Below, piece after piece: positions 1 through 7,203 of a stretch of 64,000 nucleotides of DNA. Both the position numbers and the translations under genes were made by a program. The stretch is from Ramlibacter sp. WS9 (lineage in GTDB: Bacteria > Pseudomonadota > Gammaproteobacteria > Burkholderiales > Burkholderiaceae_C): the NCBI RefSeq assembly GCF_003797765.1, contig NZ_RKMB01000030.1, forward strand, positions 1-64,000, given 5' to 3'. Numbering within the stretch: position 1 is the first letter of the stretch; every line of letters starts with the position of its first letter. The notes under the pieces were generated by a model that had not been told where the DNA came from, ran no database searches, and saw nothing but the letters and a program-made list of their open reading frames with translations.

Positions 1-141
1 CCCCGATCCCGCCCCGCCATGCCGATATAGATTTCCCGAGGACTCGCCCACTTTTTCGGCTGCATCAACAGCTTGGCCGCTGAATGAGAATTCTTCTCCC
101 GACACCAGTGGGCTAGACCCGCAATCCATGCAGCCGAGTGA

Positions 142-849
142 TCACGCAATAAGCATGGATGCCGGATCCAGTCCTACATGACAGTTGGGCTTCGCACGGT
201 CGACATCGGGGCTGCGATACGCGTGCTCGGGAATCGCGGCCAGCGACGAGGCGTGCAGTTGGCCGGGCGCCAGGCCGTAGAACTTCTGGAAGCTCATGAT
301 CAGCGGCCGCCACTTGTCGGGGTCGATGCGGTTGGGCTGGCCTTCCATCACGATCGCCGGTGCCAGGTGCACGCGCTGGATTCGCACTTCCAACGCCAGC
401 GCGTAGCCGCGCAGCAGGTCGTCATCGTTCGCCAGCGTATGACGGCCTTCCAGCACCGCCTCGAGTTGCACCGGACACTCACGCGCCCTTGGCGGCGCCA
501 CTGTCTCCGATTTCATCGGCGTCAAGCCGGCCAGGTGGAACTTGTCCTTCCAGTGCCTGTAGCCGCACTTCTGCTTGTTGCGCGGCACCGGGTCCGAGCC
601 CGTGGTGAGCGCCAGCCGGTTCACGGCCGACACTTCAGCTTGCGAGGGCAGGTTCAATACACACTGCTTCGTGCGCAGCAGGTTCTCCGTGGTCTTGGAG
701 CCGCCGGCCAACCCGAGCATGCAGCGCCAACCGAGCCAGAAGGCCGATGACATGGGCGCGAGGTTGGCGCTGCCGTCCTCGTTGAGCGTGGAGATCAGCA
801 CGACAGGCGTGCCGAAGTAGAGGATGGCGGGTTCGCTGGCGATGTGCAT
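142..849 (-). CDS. Flavin reductase-like FMN-binding domain protein
   Basis: A 235-residue protein whose first half has the split-barrel flavin-binding pattern of the flavin reductase-like family (DIM6/NTAB type), including PMSSAFWLGW and the GSKTTENLLRT segment where FMN phosphate contacts are expected. The family reduces or binds FMN, and the substrate cannot be told from sequence. The gene stands alone, next to a thioredoxin operon on the same strand. The last dozen residues (CHVGLDPASMLIA) are encoded by a dispersed palindromic repeat at about 154-183, so the natural C-terminus was probably replaced by repeat DNA. Family assignment is fairly sure, exact role unknown. Confidence 0.75.
   Translation of the reverse strand: MHIASEPAILYFGTPVVLISTLNEDGSANLAPMSSAFWLGWRCMLGLAGGSKTTENLLRTKQCVLNLPSQAEVSAVNRLALTTGSDPVPRNKQKCGYRHWKDKFHLAGLTPMKSETVAPPRARECPVQLEAVLEGRHTLANDDDLLRGYALALEVRIQRVHLAPAIVMEGQPNRIDPDKWRPLIMSFQKFYGLAPGQLHASSLAAIPEHAYRSPDVDRAKPNCHVGLDPASMLIA
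154..183. repeat. Dispersed palindromic repeat (type B), diverged copy
   Basis: This 30-bp segment reads catggat-gccggatcc-...-catgaca and matches, with changes, the intergenic repeat seen at 30450, 30821, 45328 and 55849 (tgtcattgcgga...tccgcaatccatg). It lies inside the 3-prime end of the flavin-reductase-like gene and supplies its last codons. A fragment of the same repeat (cccgcaatccatg) is visible at 118-130. Confidence 0.55.
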
Positions 850-927
850 GGAGGTTTTCCTGTTCTTGAAGCCTGCAGTCTCGGCTTCAAGCTCCCATGT
901 GGCTCGCCATTTCCGGACGCGCTATTG

Positions 928-1470
928 CTACGCGGGCTGCGCGAGCAGCGTGCGGATCGCCTCTTCCATCTCCGCATAGCCGCCTTCGCCGAAGTGCTTG
1001 CGCACGATGCGGCCGCGCTTGTCCACCAGGTATTCGGCCGGCCAGTACTGGTTGCTGTAGGCCCTCCAGGTCGCGTATCGATTGTCTTGTGCCACGGGGT
1101 GCTTCACGCCGAAGCGCTTCATCGCGGTCTGCACGTTGGGGGTCGATCGCTCGAAAGCAAACTCCGGCGTGTGCACGCCCACCACGACCAAGCCCTGGCC
1201 GCCGTACTTCTCGGCCCAGCGGTTGACGTAGGGCAGGGTGCGCAGGCAGTTGATGCAGGAGTAGGTCCAGAAGTCCACCAGCACCACCTTGCCGCGCAGG
1301 CCGGCCATGGTGAGGGCGGGGGAGTTGAGCCATTGGTCGATGCCGGTGAATTCCGGTGCAAGGCCGTGGTCGAAGAACGCGGGTGCGGCGGCCGTTGCAG
1401 CCATCGGCAAGGCAGCGGAGGCGCCCAGCAGGGCGGTGAACTGGCGGCGATTGAGAGTTGCGAGTGTCAT
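928..1470 (-). CDS. TlpA-like periplasmic thioredoxin-family protein
   Basis: A 180-residue thioredoxin-fold protein. The chosen ATG at 1470 follows the CcdA-like gene by 2 bp and gives an N-terminus with NRRQFTALLGASAALP, which looks like a twin-arginine signal. The redox motif C72-I-N-C75 lies in WTYSCINCLRTLP, the position expected for TlpA/AhpC-type reductases. The family reduces disulfides in the periplasm. Here the electron source is probably the adjacent CcdA-like membrane protein. The pair is common in Burkholderiales and is usually linked to oxidative stress or cytochrome maturation, and the sequence does not say which. Family confidence is high. Confidence 0.85.
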   Translation of the reverse strand: MTLATLNRRQFTALLGASAALPMAATAAAPAFFDHGLAPEFTGIDQWLNSPALTMAGLRGKVVLVDFWTYSCINCLRTLPYVNRWAEKYGGQGLVVVGVHTPEFAFERSTPNVQTAMKRFGVKHPVAQDNRYATWRAYSNQYWPAEYLVDKRGRIVRKHFGEGGYAEMEEAIRTLLAQPA

Positions 1471-1472
1471 GG

Positions 1473-2174
1473 TCAAAGTCCTGTTGCGAAACCGGGGTAG
1501 AAGCCGGACAGCCACACGGTGGCGACGCTGTCCCATTGCAATTGCATGGCCACGGCCACCACCACGATCACCACGCCAAAGGCCTGCTGCATGCGCTGTG
1601 TGTGGCGAGTGAGCTGGCGCACGCGGGTGGTGGCGTATTGGCCGCCGTAGGCGATGGCCAGCATCGGAATGGCGGCGCCCACCGAGTAGCAGGCCAGCAG
1701 CAATGCGGCCTTGCCGATGTCCGGGCTGGTGGCGATGAGCGTGAGGATGGAACCCAGCACCGGCCCGGCGCAGGGCGTCCACAACGCACCGAGCGAGAGG
1801 CCCAGCACCAGCCCGCCCAGGTTGCCGCTGCCAGCCTTGCCGCCCACGGCGTTGACGCGATTGAGCATGCCGTTCATGCGGGCGGTCAGCCAGTAGAAGG
1901 GCTGGGGCCAGAGCATCAGCAGGCCGAATGCCAGCAGCATCGCGATGGCGGCTTGCCGCAGCGTTTCCTGCGACAAGCCCAGCACGCTGGTGAAGACGCT
2001 GAACAGCAGCGCCACTGAAGCGAACGCCAGCGCGAAGCCCGCCGCGATGAACGCTGGTCGGGCGCGGCTGGTCTGGCCGACCGACGCGCCCAGCACTACC
2101 GGCAGCATCGGCAGCACACAAGGCGCGGCGACAGTGAGCAGGCCGGCGACGACGGCGAGCAGCGGATCGATCAC
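1473..2174 (-). CDS. CcdA/DsbD-type thiol-disulfide electron carrier membrane protein
   Basis: A 233-residue polytopic protein with about six membrane segments. The two conserved Cys-Pro motifs of the CcdA family are present, APCVLPMLPV at the N-terminus (Cys19) and TPCAGPVLG in the middle. These cysteines carry electrons from cytoplasmic thioredoxin across the inner membrane. Its ATG overlaps the stop of the DUF2147 gene by 4 bp and its stop is 2 bp before the thioredoxin-like gene, so the three form one transcript. The natural reading is a CcdA-to-TlpA relay. Confidence 0.88.
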   Translation of the reverse strand: MIDPLLAVVAGLLTVAAPCVLPMLPVVLGASVGQTSRARPAFIAAGFALAFASVALLFSVFTSVLGLSQETLRQAAIAMLLAFGLLMLWPQPFYWLTARMNGMLNRVNAVGGKAGSGNLGGLVLGLSLGALWTPCAGPVLGSILTLIATSPDIGKAALLLACYSVGAAIPMLAIAYGGQYATTRVRQLTRHTQRMQQAFGVVIVVVAVAMQLQWDSVATVWLSGFYPGFATGL

Positions 2175-2608
2175 TTCGTTGCCTCCGCGGCACCGGTGCT
2201 GCTGACGCGCTGCCAGACCTGCGTCTTGCCGAACATCGGTAGCCCGACGTACGAGCGCACCACCAACTGGTTGGGTCCAGCCACCGACAGCAAGGTGCTG
2301 TAGCTCTTGCCGTTCTCGCGGTTGTAGATCTCGCCCCTGAGCTCACCATCGCCGGCGGGGCGCAGGCCGGACAACAGCTTCATGCCCATGGCCGGCCGCG
2401 CGTCGGCCTGCACCAGCTCGCCGCCACCGCTCATCGAACGGTTGGCCAATACCTTGACGACGGTGCCGCAAAAGGCCTCGCCGCAGGGCGCGATGTCCAC
2501 CTCCAGGTTGCCACTTTCGGTGACCCAGCGGCCCTGCTGCGGCAGGGTGGATTGGGCGAAGGCCGCGGGTGCCAGCGCCAGGGCCAGCAGGGTGGGAAAG
2601 AGCTTCAT
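2171..2608 (-). CDS. DUF2147 domain-containing periplasmic protein
   Basis: A 145-residue secreted protein with a clear signal peptide (MKLFPTLLALALAPAAFAQ). The mature part has the GRWVTESGNLEVDIAPCG and EIYNRENGKSYS patterns of DUF2147, a lipocalin-like small barrel of unknown function common in Proteobacteria. It is the first gene of an operon with the CcdA-like and thioredoxin-like genes. The promoter must lie in the gap shared with the divergent response regulator (2609-2769), so the two-component system may control it (inference). Confidence 0.85.
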   Translation of the reverse strand: MKLFPTLLALALAPAAFAQSTLPQQGRWVTESGNLEVDIAPCGEAFCGTVVKVLANRSMSGGGELVQADARPAMGMKLLSGLRPAGDGELRGEIYNRENGKSYSTLLSVAGPNQLVVRSYVGLPMFGKTQVWQRVSSTGAAEATK

Positions 2609-2769
2609 GATGATCTCCAGTGGATGGGAGACCGCATTGCACCGGCGCCAGGTATCCCGCTTGTGTCATGAAGCCGGCTTTTTGTACGGGCGCTTGTCCG
2701 CGTACGGGCCAGACATGTTGAGATACATGGGCTTCCGGGCACAAGCAGCCGGATCGGCTACAAACGGGC

Positions 2770-3513
2770 ATGGACACGCCCGACCACATCCTCATCGTCG
2801 ACGACGACGCGGGCATCCGCGAGCTGGTCACGCAGTACCTGCAGAAGCAGGGCCTGCAGGCCAGCGCGGCGGCCGACGCCAAACAGATGCGCGCCGTGCT
2901 GGCCACCACGCGCATCGACCTGGTCGTGCTGGACCTGATGCTGCCGGGCACCGACGGCCTGGCCCTGTGCCGCGAGCTGCGCGGCCCCGGCGCGCCGCAC
3001 TTGCCCATCCTGATGCTCACTGCACGCGCCGAAGAGGCCGACCGCATCCTGGGCCTGGAGATGGGCGCCGACGACTACCTGGTCAAACCGTTCGCCGCGC
3101 GCGAACTGCTGGCCCGCATCCGCGCGGTGCTGCGGCGCACGCGCATGCTGCCGCCCAACCTGGGCGAGGCGGCGGAGCCCGCCAGCGAACTGGCCTTCGG
3201 CGACTGGGTGCTGGATACGACGGCGCGGCACCTGGTCGACGAACGCGGTGCCGTGGTGTCGCTCTCGGGCGCCGAGTACCGGTTGCTGCGCGTGCTGCTC
3301 GATCATCCGCAGCGTGTCCTGACGCGCGACCAGCTGCTCAATCTCACGCAGGGCCGTGAAGCCGATGTGTTCGACCGCTCGATCGACCTGCTGATCTCGC
3401 GCTTGCGCCAGCGTCTGCGCGACGAAGCGCGCGAGGCCCGCTACATCAAGACCGTGCGCCACGAGGGCTATGTGTTCTGCGCGGCGGTGCGGCGCGCCGG
3501 GACGAAGCCGTGA
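2770..3513 (+). CDS. OmpR-family DNA-binding response regulator
   Basis: A 247-residue two-domain regulator. The receiver domain (about 5-120) has the acidic pocket at residues 11-13, phospho-acceptor Asp55 in LVVLDLMLPG and the conserved Lys in DDYLVKPF. A winged-helix output domain of the OmpR/PhoB type follows (about 145-240), ending in the typical YIKTVRHEGYVF. The stop overlaps the start of the histidine kinase gene by 4 bp, so the two are co-translated. The gene diverges from the DUF2147/ccdA/thioredoxin operon, a plausible target. Confidence 0.93.
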   Translation: MDTPDHILIVDDDAGIRELVTQYLQKQGLQASAAADAKQMRAVLATTRIDLVVLDLMLPGTDGLALCRELRGPGAPHLPILMLTARAEEADRILGLEMGADDYLVKPFAARELLARIRAVLRRTRMLPPNLGEAAEPASELAFGDWVLDTTARHLVDERGAVVSLSGAEYRLLRVLLDHPQRVLTRDQLLNLTQGREADVFDRSIDLLISRLRQRLRDEAREARYIKTVRHEGYVFCAAVRRAGTKP

Positions 3514-4838
3514 AGCTGGTACGCCTGTGGCCGGCCTCGCTGTTCGGCCGCATCACGCTCATCCTGTTCCTCGGGTTGGCCGCCGCGCACACGCTGTCGT
3601 TCTGGCTGGTATTCGTCGAGCGCGGCATGGCGATGCGCGACATGATGGTGTCGTACCTCGCGCGCGATGTCGCCAGCTCGGTCGCCATTCTCGAGCGCGT
3701 TCCGGCCGCCGAGCGGCCCCAATGGCTGCGCCTGCTGGAGCGGCGCAACTACCGCTTCGTGTTGGATCCGCCACCGCCCGGCGCCCCGGCGCAGTCGCGC
3801 CTGGCGCAGGAGATCGGCATCGCCGTGGCGAGCGCGCTGGAGAGTTCGCGAGAGGTCGTTGCCGTGGAGCCCGGCGACGCCTCGCCCGGCGTTCGCCTGC
3901 GCATTCACCTGAAGCTCGCCGACGGCACACCGGTCGCCGTTGAACTGGGCGAGCCGCAGCTGGAAGTCTCGCCCTGGGTGTTCGCGGTGCTGGCCGCGCA
4001 ACTGGCCTTGCTCGCGCTTCTGACGTGGTTGGCCGTGCGTTCGGCGACGCGGCCCTTGGCGCAACTCGCTGACGCAGCGGACGCGATCGGTCCTGCGGCG
4101 GTTGGCACGGCGCTGGCGGAAACCGGCCCGCGCGAGGTTGCGCGTGCCGCGACCGCCTTCAATGCGATGCAGGGCCGGATCCAAGCGCATCTGGCGGAGC
4201 GCACGCAGATCCTCGCCGCCATCTCGCACGACCTGCAGACGCCGCTCACGCGCCTTCGCTTGCGCTCCGAGCTGATCGACGACGCCGTATTGCAGGGCAA
4301 GTTGCTGGCCGACCTGGACGCGATGCAGGCCCTGGTGCGCGAGGGCATCGCCTACGCGCGCAGCGCGCACAGCGGATCGGAGGCCACGCGTTCGGTCGAC
4401 CTGCACGCGTTGCTCGACAGCCTGGTGTGCGACTACACCGACGCGGGGCAGCCCGTGACGCTCGAAGGCGGGGAAGGCCTGCTGCTCGACACGCGCCCGC
4501 AGGCGCTGCGGCGCCTCGTCACCAACCTGGTCGACAACGCGCTGAAGTTCGCGGGCAACGCGCAACTGACTGCGGGACGCGGCGAGCACGGCATCTTCAT
4601 CGTTGTTCGTGACGATGGCCCCGGCATTGCACCCGAGGAACTGCAAGCGGTGATGCAGCCGTTCTATCGCGTGGAGAATTCGCGCAGCCGTGAAACCGGC
4701 GGCACCGGCCTCGGCCTGGCAATCGCGCAGCAACTCGCGCAGGCGCTGGGCGGTCAGCTTGCATTGCGAAACCGCGAAGAGGGCGGGCTCGAGGCGCGGC
4801 TCACGTTACCGATCAAAGACGTCAAACCGTCCGCGTGA
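3510..4838 (+). CDS. Sensor histidine kinase, EnvZ/OmpB-like architecture
   Basis: A 442-residue membrane kinase partnered with the preceding regulator. It has a transmembrane segment at about 12-36, a periplasmic sensor loop of about 115 residues, a second membrane segment at about 154-176 and a HAMP-like linker. The HisKA domain carries His240 in ISHDLQTPLTRLRL. The ATPase domain shows the N box (LVTNLVDNALKFAG), G1 (DDGPGIAPEE) and G2 (GTGLGLAIAQQ). The 3-prime end overlaps the end of the convergent SIS gene by 17 bp. The signal sensed is unknown. Confidence 0.93.
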   Translation: MKLVRLWPASLFGRITLILFLGLAAAHTLSFWLVFVERGMAMRDMMVSYLARDVASSVAILERVPAAERPQWLRLLERRNYRFVLDPPPPGAPAQSRLAQEIGIAVASALESSREVVAVEPGDASPGVRLRIHLKLADGTPVAVELGEPQLEVSPWVFAVLAAQLALLALLTWLAVRSATRPLAQLADAADAIGPAAVGTALAETGPREVARAATAFNAMQGRIQAHLAERTQILAAISHDLQTPLTRLRLRSELIDDAVLQGKLLADLDAMQALVREGIAYARSAHSGSEATRSVDLHALLDSLVCDYTDAGQPVTLEGGEGLLLDTRPQALRRLVTNLVDNALKFAGNAQLTAGRGEHGIFIVVRDDGPGIAPEELQAVMQPFYRVENSRSRETGGTGLGLAIAQQLAQALGGQLALRNREEGGLEARLTLPIKDVKPSA

Positions 4839-5844
4839 TCTTGCTCAAGTGCCGCGGCCGATCCGGGTCGAGCCCGCGGGCCCGCGACAGTGCTTCCACC
4901 ATCGGATAGAAACTCTGGAGGATGGAGATGCCGTCCAGTTCCGGCGCGCCAGTTTCGGTGATGGGCAGGCTGGTGCGCGGCGTCGCGCCGGGTGCGGCCA
5001 ACAGCACGCGAGCGCCGCGTTGGCGCAACCGGTCCGCCAATTCGAGCAGGCCCGCCTGCGCCGGGCCGCGCGGCGCCAGCACCATCACGGGATACCCTTC
5101 GCCGATCAGCGCCATCGGGCCGTGCTGCACTTCGGCGCCCGAGAAGGCTTCGGCCTGGATGCCGCAGGCCTCCTTGAACTTCAGGGCCACCTCCAATGCC
5201 ACCGGCAAACCCAGGCCGCGCCCGATCACCAGCAGGCGGTCGACTTCGCGCAACACCGGCAGGGCGGCTGACCAATCGGAGAGCGCCGCGCGCGACAGCA
5301 CCTGCGGCAGATTCGACAGCGCCATTTGCAGGCCCATGTCGTCCTGCCAGGCCGCCACCAGGCGCGCGCCGGCCGTCATCTGCGCGATCACCGACTTGGT
5401 CGCGGCGACGCTCGACTCGCTACCCGCATGCAGGGGGAACACCCACTGCGCGGTCTCGGCCAGCGGCGACGTCGCGTCGTTGACGAACGCGGCGGTGATG
5501 GCGCCGCCCTCGCGGAAATAATGGGTGGGCTCGACCAGATCGGGGCTTTGCCCCGATTGCGAGAACGCGAAACTGGCCAGGCCCTTGCACTGAATCTTCG
5601 ACTGGTACAGCGTCACCAGCGACATCGGCAGCGAAGTCACGAGCCGGCCCATCCGCGCCATGATCAGGTACGCGCTGTAGTGCGCCGCGTGGTCCGAACT
5701 GCCGCGGGCGATGGTCAGCAGCGATCCCGGCGGCTCGGCACGCAGCAACGCACCGAATTCCTTGTAGGCCAGGATGTCATGCGCGAGCTGCCGGGCCACC
5801 GCGGCCGGCGCGTCGCGTGCTTCGAGCAGCATTCGCGAAGTCAT
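4822..5844 (-). CDS. Double-SIS-domain sugar isomerase, probable glucosamine-6-phosphate deaminase (NagB-II type)
   Basis: A 340-residue protein with two SIS domains, matching the isomerase half of GlmS but lacking the glutamine amidotransferase domain. Phosphosugar-binding signatures include ARGSSDHAAHYSAY, SQSGQSPD and, in the second half, KFKEACGIQAEAFSGAEVQHG, which carries the catalytic Glu region. Such stand-alone proteins act as the alternative glucosamine-6-phosphate deaminase beside nagA. It lies 59 bp downstream of nagA on the same strand, supporting conversion of GlcN6P to Fru6P. An AgaS-like activity on galactosamine is the main alternative. Confidence 0.85.
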   Translation of the reverse strand: MTSRMLLEARDAPAAVARQLAHDILAYKEFGALLRAEPPGSLLTIARGSSDHAAHYSAYLIMARMGRLVTSLPMSLVTLYQSKIQCKGLASFAFSQSGQSPDLVEPTHYFREGGAITAAFVNDATSPLAETAQWVFPLHAGSESSVAATKSVIAQMTAGARLVAAWQDDMGLQMALSNLPQVLSRAALSDWSAALPVLREVDRLLVIGRGLGLPVALEVALKFKEACGIQAEAFSGAEVQHGPMALIGEGYPVMVLAPRGPAQAGLLELADRLRQRGARVLLAAPGATPRTSLPITETGAPELDGISILQSFYPMVEALSRARGLDPDRPRHLSKITRTV

Positions 5845-5902
5845 CAGGAAACCTCCGCCCTGCGGGCTGCGGTGCCATGAGCCTTGGGAGCGGCCCGGCG
5901 GC

Positions 5903-7027
5903 TCATATCGATACTCCTTCGACGAAGACGTCCTTTATGTTCAGATCCCGGTCCAACACCACGGCGTCGGCCCATGCGCCGGGCGCAAGGCGGCCGCGGT
6001 CATCGAGGCCGAGGTGATCCGCCGCGTGGGTGGACACGCGTGCCGACGCTTCGGCCAGGCCCAAACCCAATTGCTGCACGAGGTTGCGCAGCGCGAGGTC
6101 CATGGTCAGCGTGGAGCCGGCGAGCGTGCCGTCGGCCAGCCGCACGCCGCCCAGGCATTTGGTGACGCTCTGGCGGCCCAGGCGATAGTCGCCATCGGGC
6201 ATGCCGGTGGCCGACGTGGAGTCGGTCACGCAATACAGCCGGGGGATCGAACGCAACGCGACGCGCAGCGCGCCGGGGTGTACATGGAGCAGGTCGGGGA
6301 TGACCTCGGCATACGTTGCATGCGCCAACGCGGCGCCCGCCATGCCGGGCGCCCGATGGTGCAGGCCGCTCATCGCATTGAACAGGTGCGTGAAGCCGCG
6401 CGCGCCGCGCGACAACGCTTCCACACCCTGTTCGTAGGTACCCGCGGTGTGGCCGATCTGCACGAGGTATCCACCTTCGACGAGCGCACGGATGTCGTCC
6501 ATGTTGCCGGCCACTTCCGGCGCCAGCGTGATGAGGCGGATCGGCGCCATGGCATTCAGCCGCGCCAGTTCCTCCAGCGAAACCGGCCGCGCGAAGTCGG
6601 GTTGCGCGCCGAGCTTGCCTGCGTTGATGTAGGGCCCTTCGAGATGGACGCCCAGCACGCGCGATGCGCGCCGCCCTCGGCGCGCGCCTGCGTCGCGCAG
6701 GCCGGAAAAAGCTGTCACGAGGTCTTCGAACGGCGCCGTCATGGTGGTGGCCAGCAGCGCCGTGGTGCCGTGTGCCGCATGGCATTGCGCGACGTGCGCC
6801 GCTGCGGCGCCACCGTCCATGATGTCGCTGCCGCCACCACCATGCACGTGCAGGTCGATGAAGCCGGGCAGGATGATCGGCTCGCCCGACTCGCGCGCAA
6901 CGCGTTCATCGACCGGCGCGCCCATGATGCGGTGAACGCGTCCCTGGCCGTCGAATTCGATGGCGCCGGCCACCCATCCCTGCGCGCCCAGGATGTGGCC
7001 CTTCAGCGTGCGGTTCTCTTCTGTCAT
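5903..7027 (-). CDS. nagA: N-acetylglucosamine-6-phosphate deacetylase
   Basis: A 374-residue amidohydrolase of normal NagA length. Metal and substrate motifs are visible in order: LPGFIDLHVHGGGG near residue 55, HLEGPYIN with the metal-binding Glu, QIGHT and GFTHLFNAM with the two metal-site histidines, and the catalytic Asp in VTDSTSATG. It removes the acetyl group from GlcNAc-6-P before deamination by the SIS-domain enzyme downstream. No transporter or GntR regulator is adjacent, so the substrate may come from cell-wall recycling or a transporter elsewhere. Confidence 0.92.
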   Translation of the reverse strand: MTEENRTLKGHILGAQGWVAGAIEFDGQGRVHRIMGAPVDERVARESGEPIILPGFIDLHVHGGGGSDIMDGGAAAAHVAQCHAAHGTTALLATTMTAPFEDLVTAFSGLRDAGARRGRRASRVLGVHLEGPYINAGKLGAQPDFARPVSLEELARLNAMAPIRLITLAPEVAGNMDDIRALVEGGYLVQIGHTAGTYEQGVEALSRGARGFTHLFNAMSGLHHRAPGMAGAALAHATYAEVIPDLLHVHPGALRVALRSIPRLYCVTDSTSATGMPDGDYRLGRQSVTKCLGGVRLADGTLAGSTLTMDLALRNLVQQLGLGLAEASARVSTHAADHLGLDDRGRLAPGAWADAVVLDRDLNIKDVFVEGVSI

Positions 7028-7203
7028 GCCCGAATACTAGCCGTGCCAGGCGCCGCGCGCGCACTGCGCGGCCCTTTCGCATCAGAGCCACCGGCTCAGC
7101 GGTCGGACAAAGCCCACGCACCGACGGGCGTATGGATGACTACCTTTTGCTCGGCGGCGCGTTAGTCTCCAACGGGCTCTGCGCAACCTTCCCGAGGACA
7201 CAT

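Noticed and set aside
1..141. Possible gene end or start at the left edge
   Set aside because: No frame with a recognisable pattern. Only a fragment of a type B repeat at about 118-130 is seen.
3468..4733. Long minus-strand ORF of about 420 codons opposite the histidine kinase
   Set aside because: Antisense shadow of a well-supported gene in GC-rich DNA. Composition (Arg, Gln, His rich) is not protein-like.
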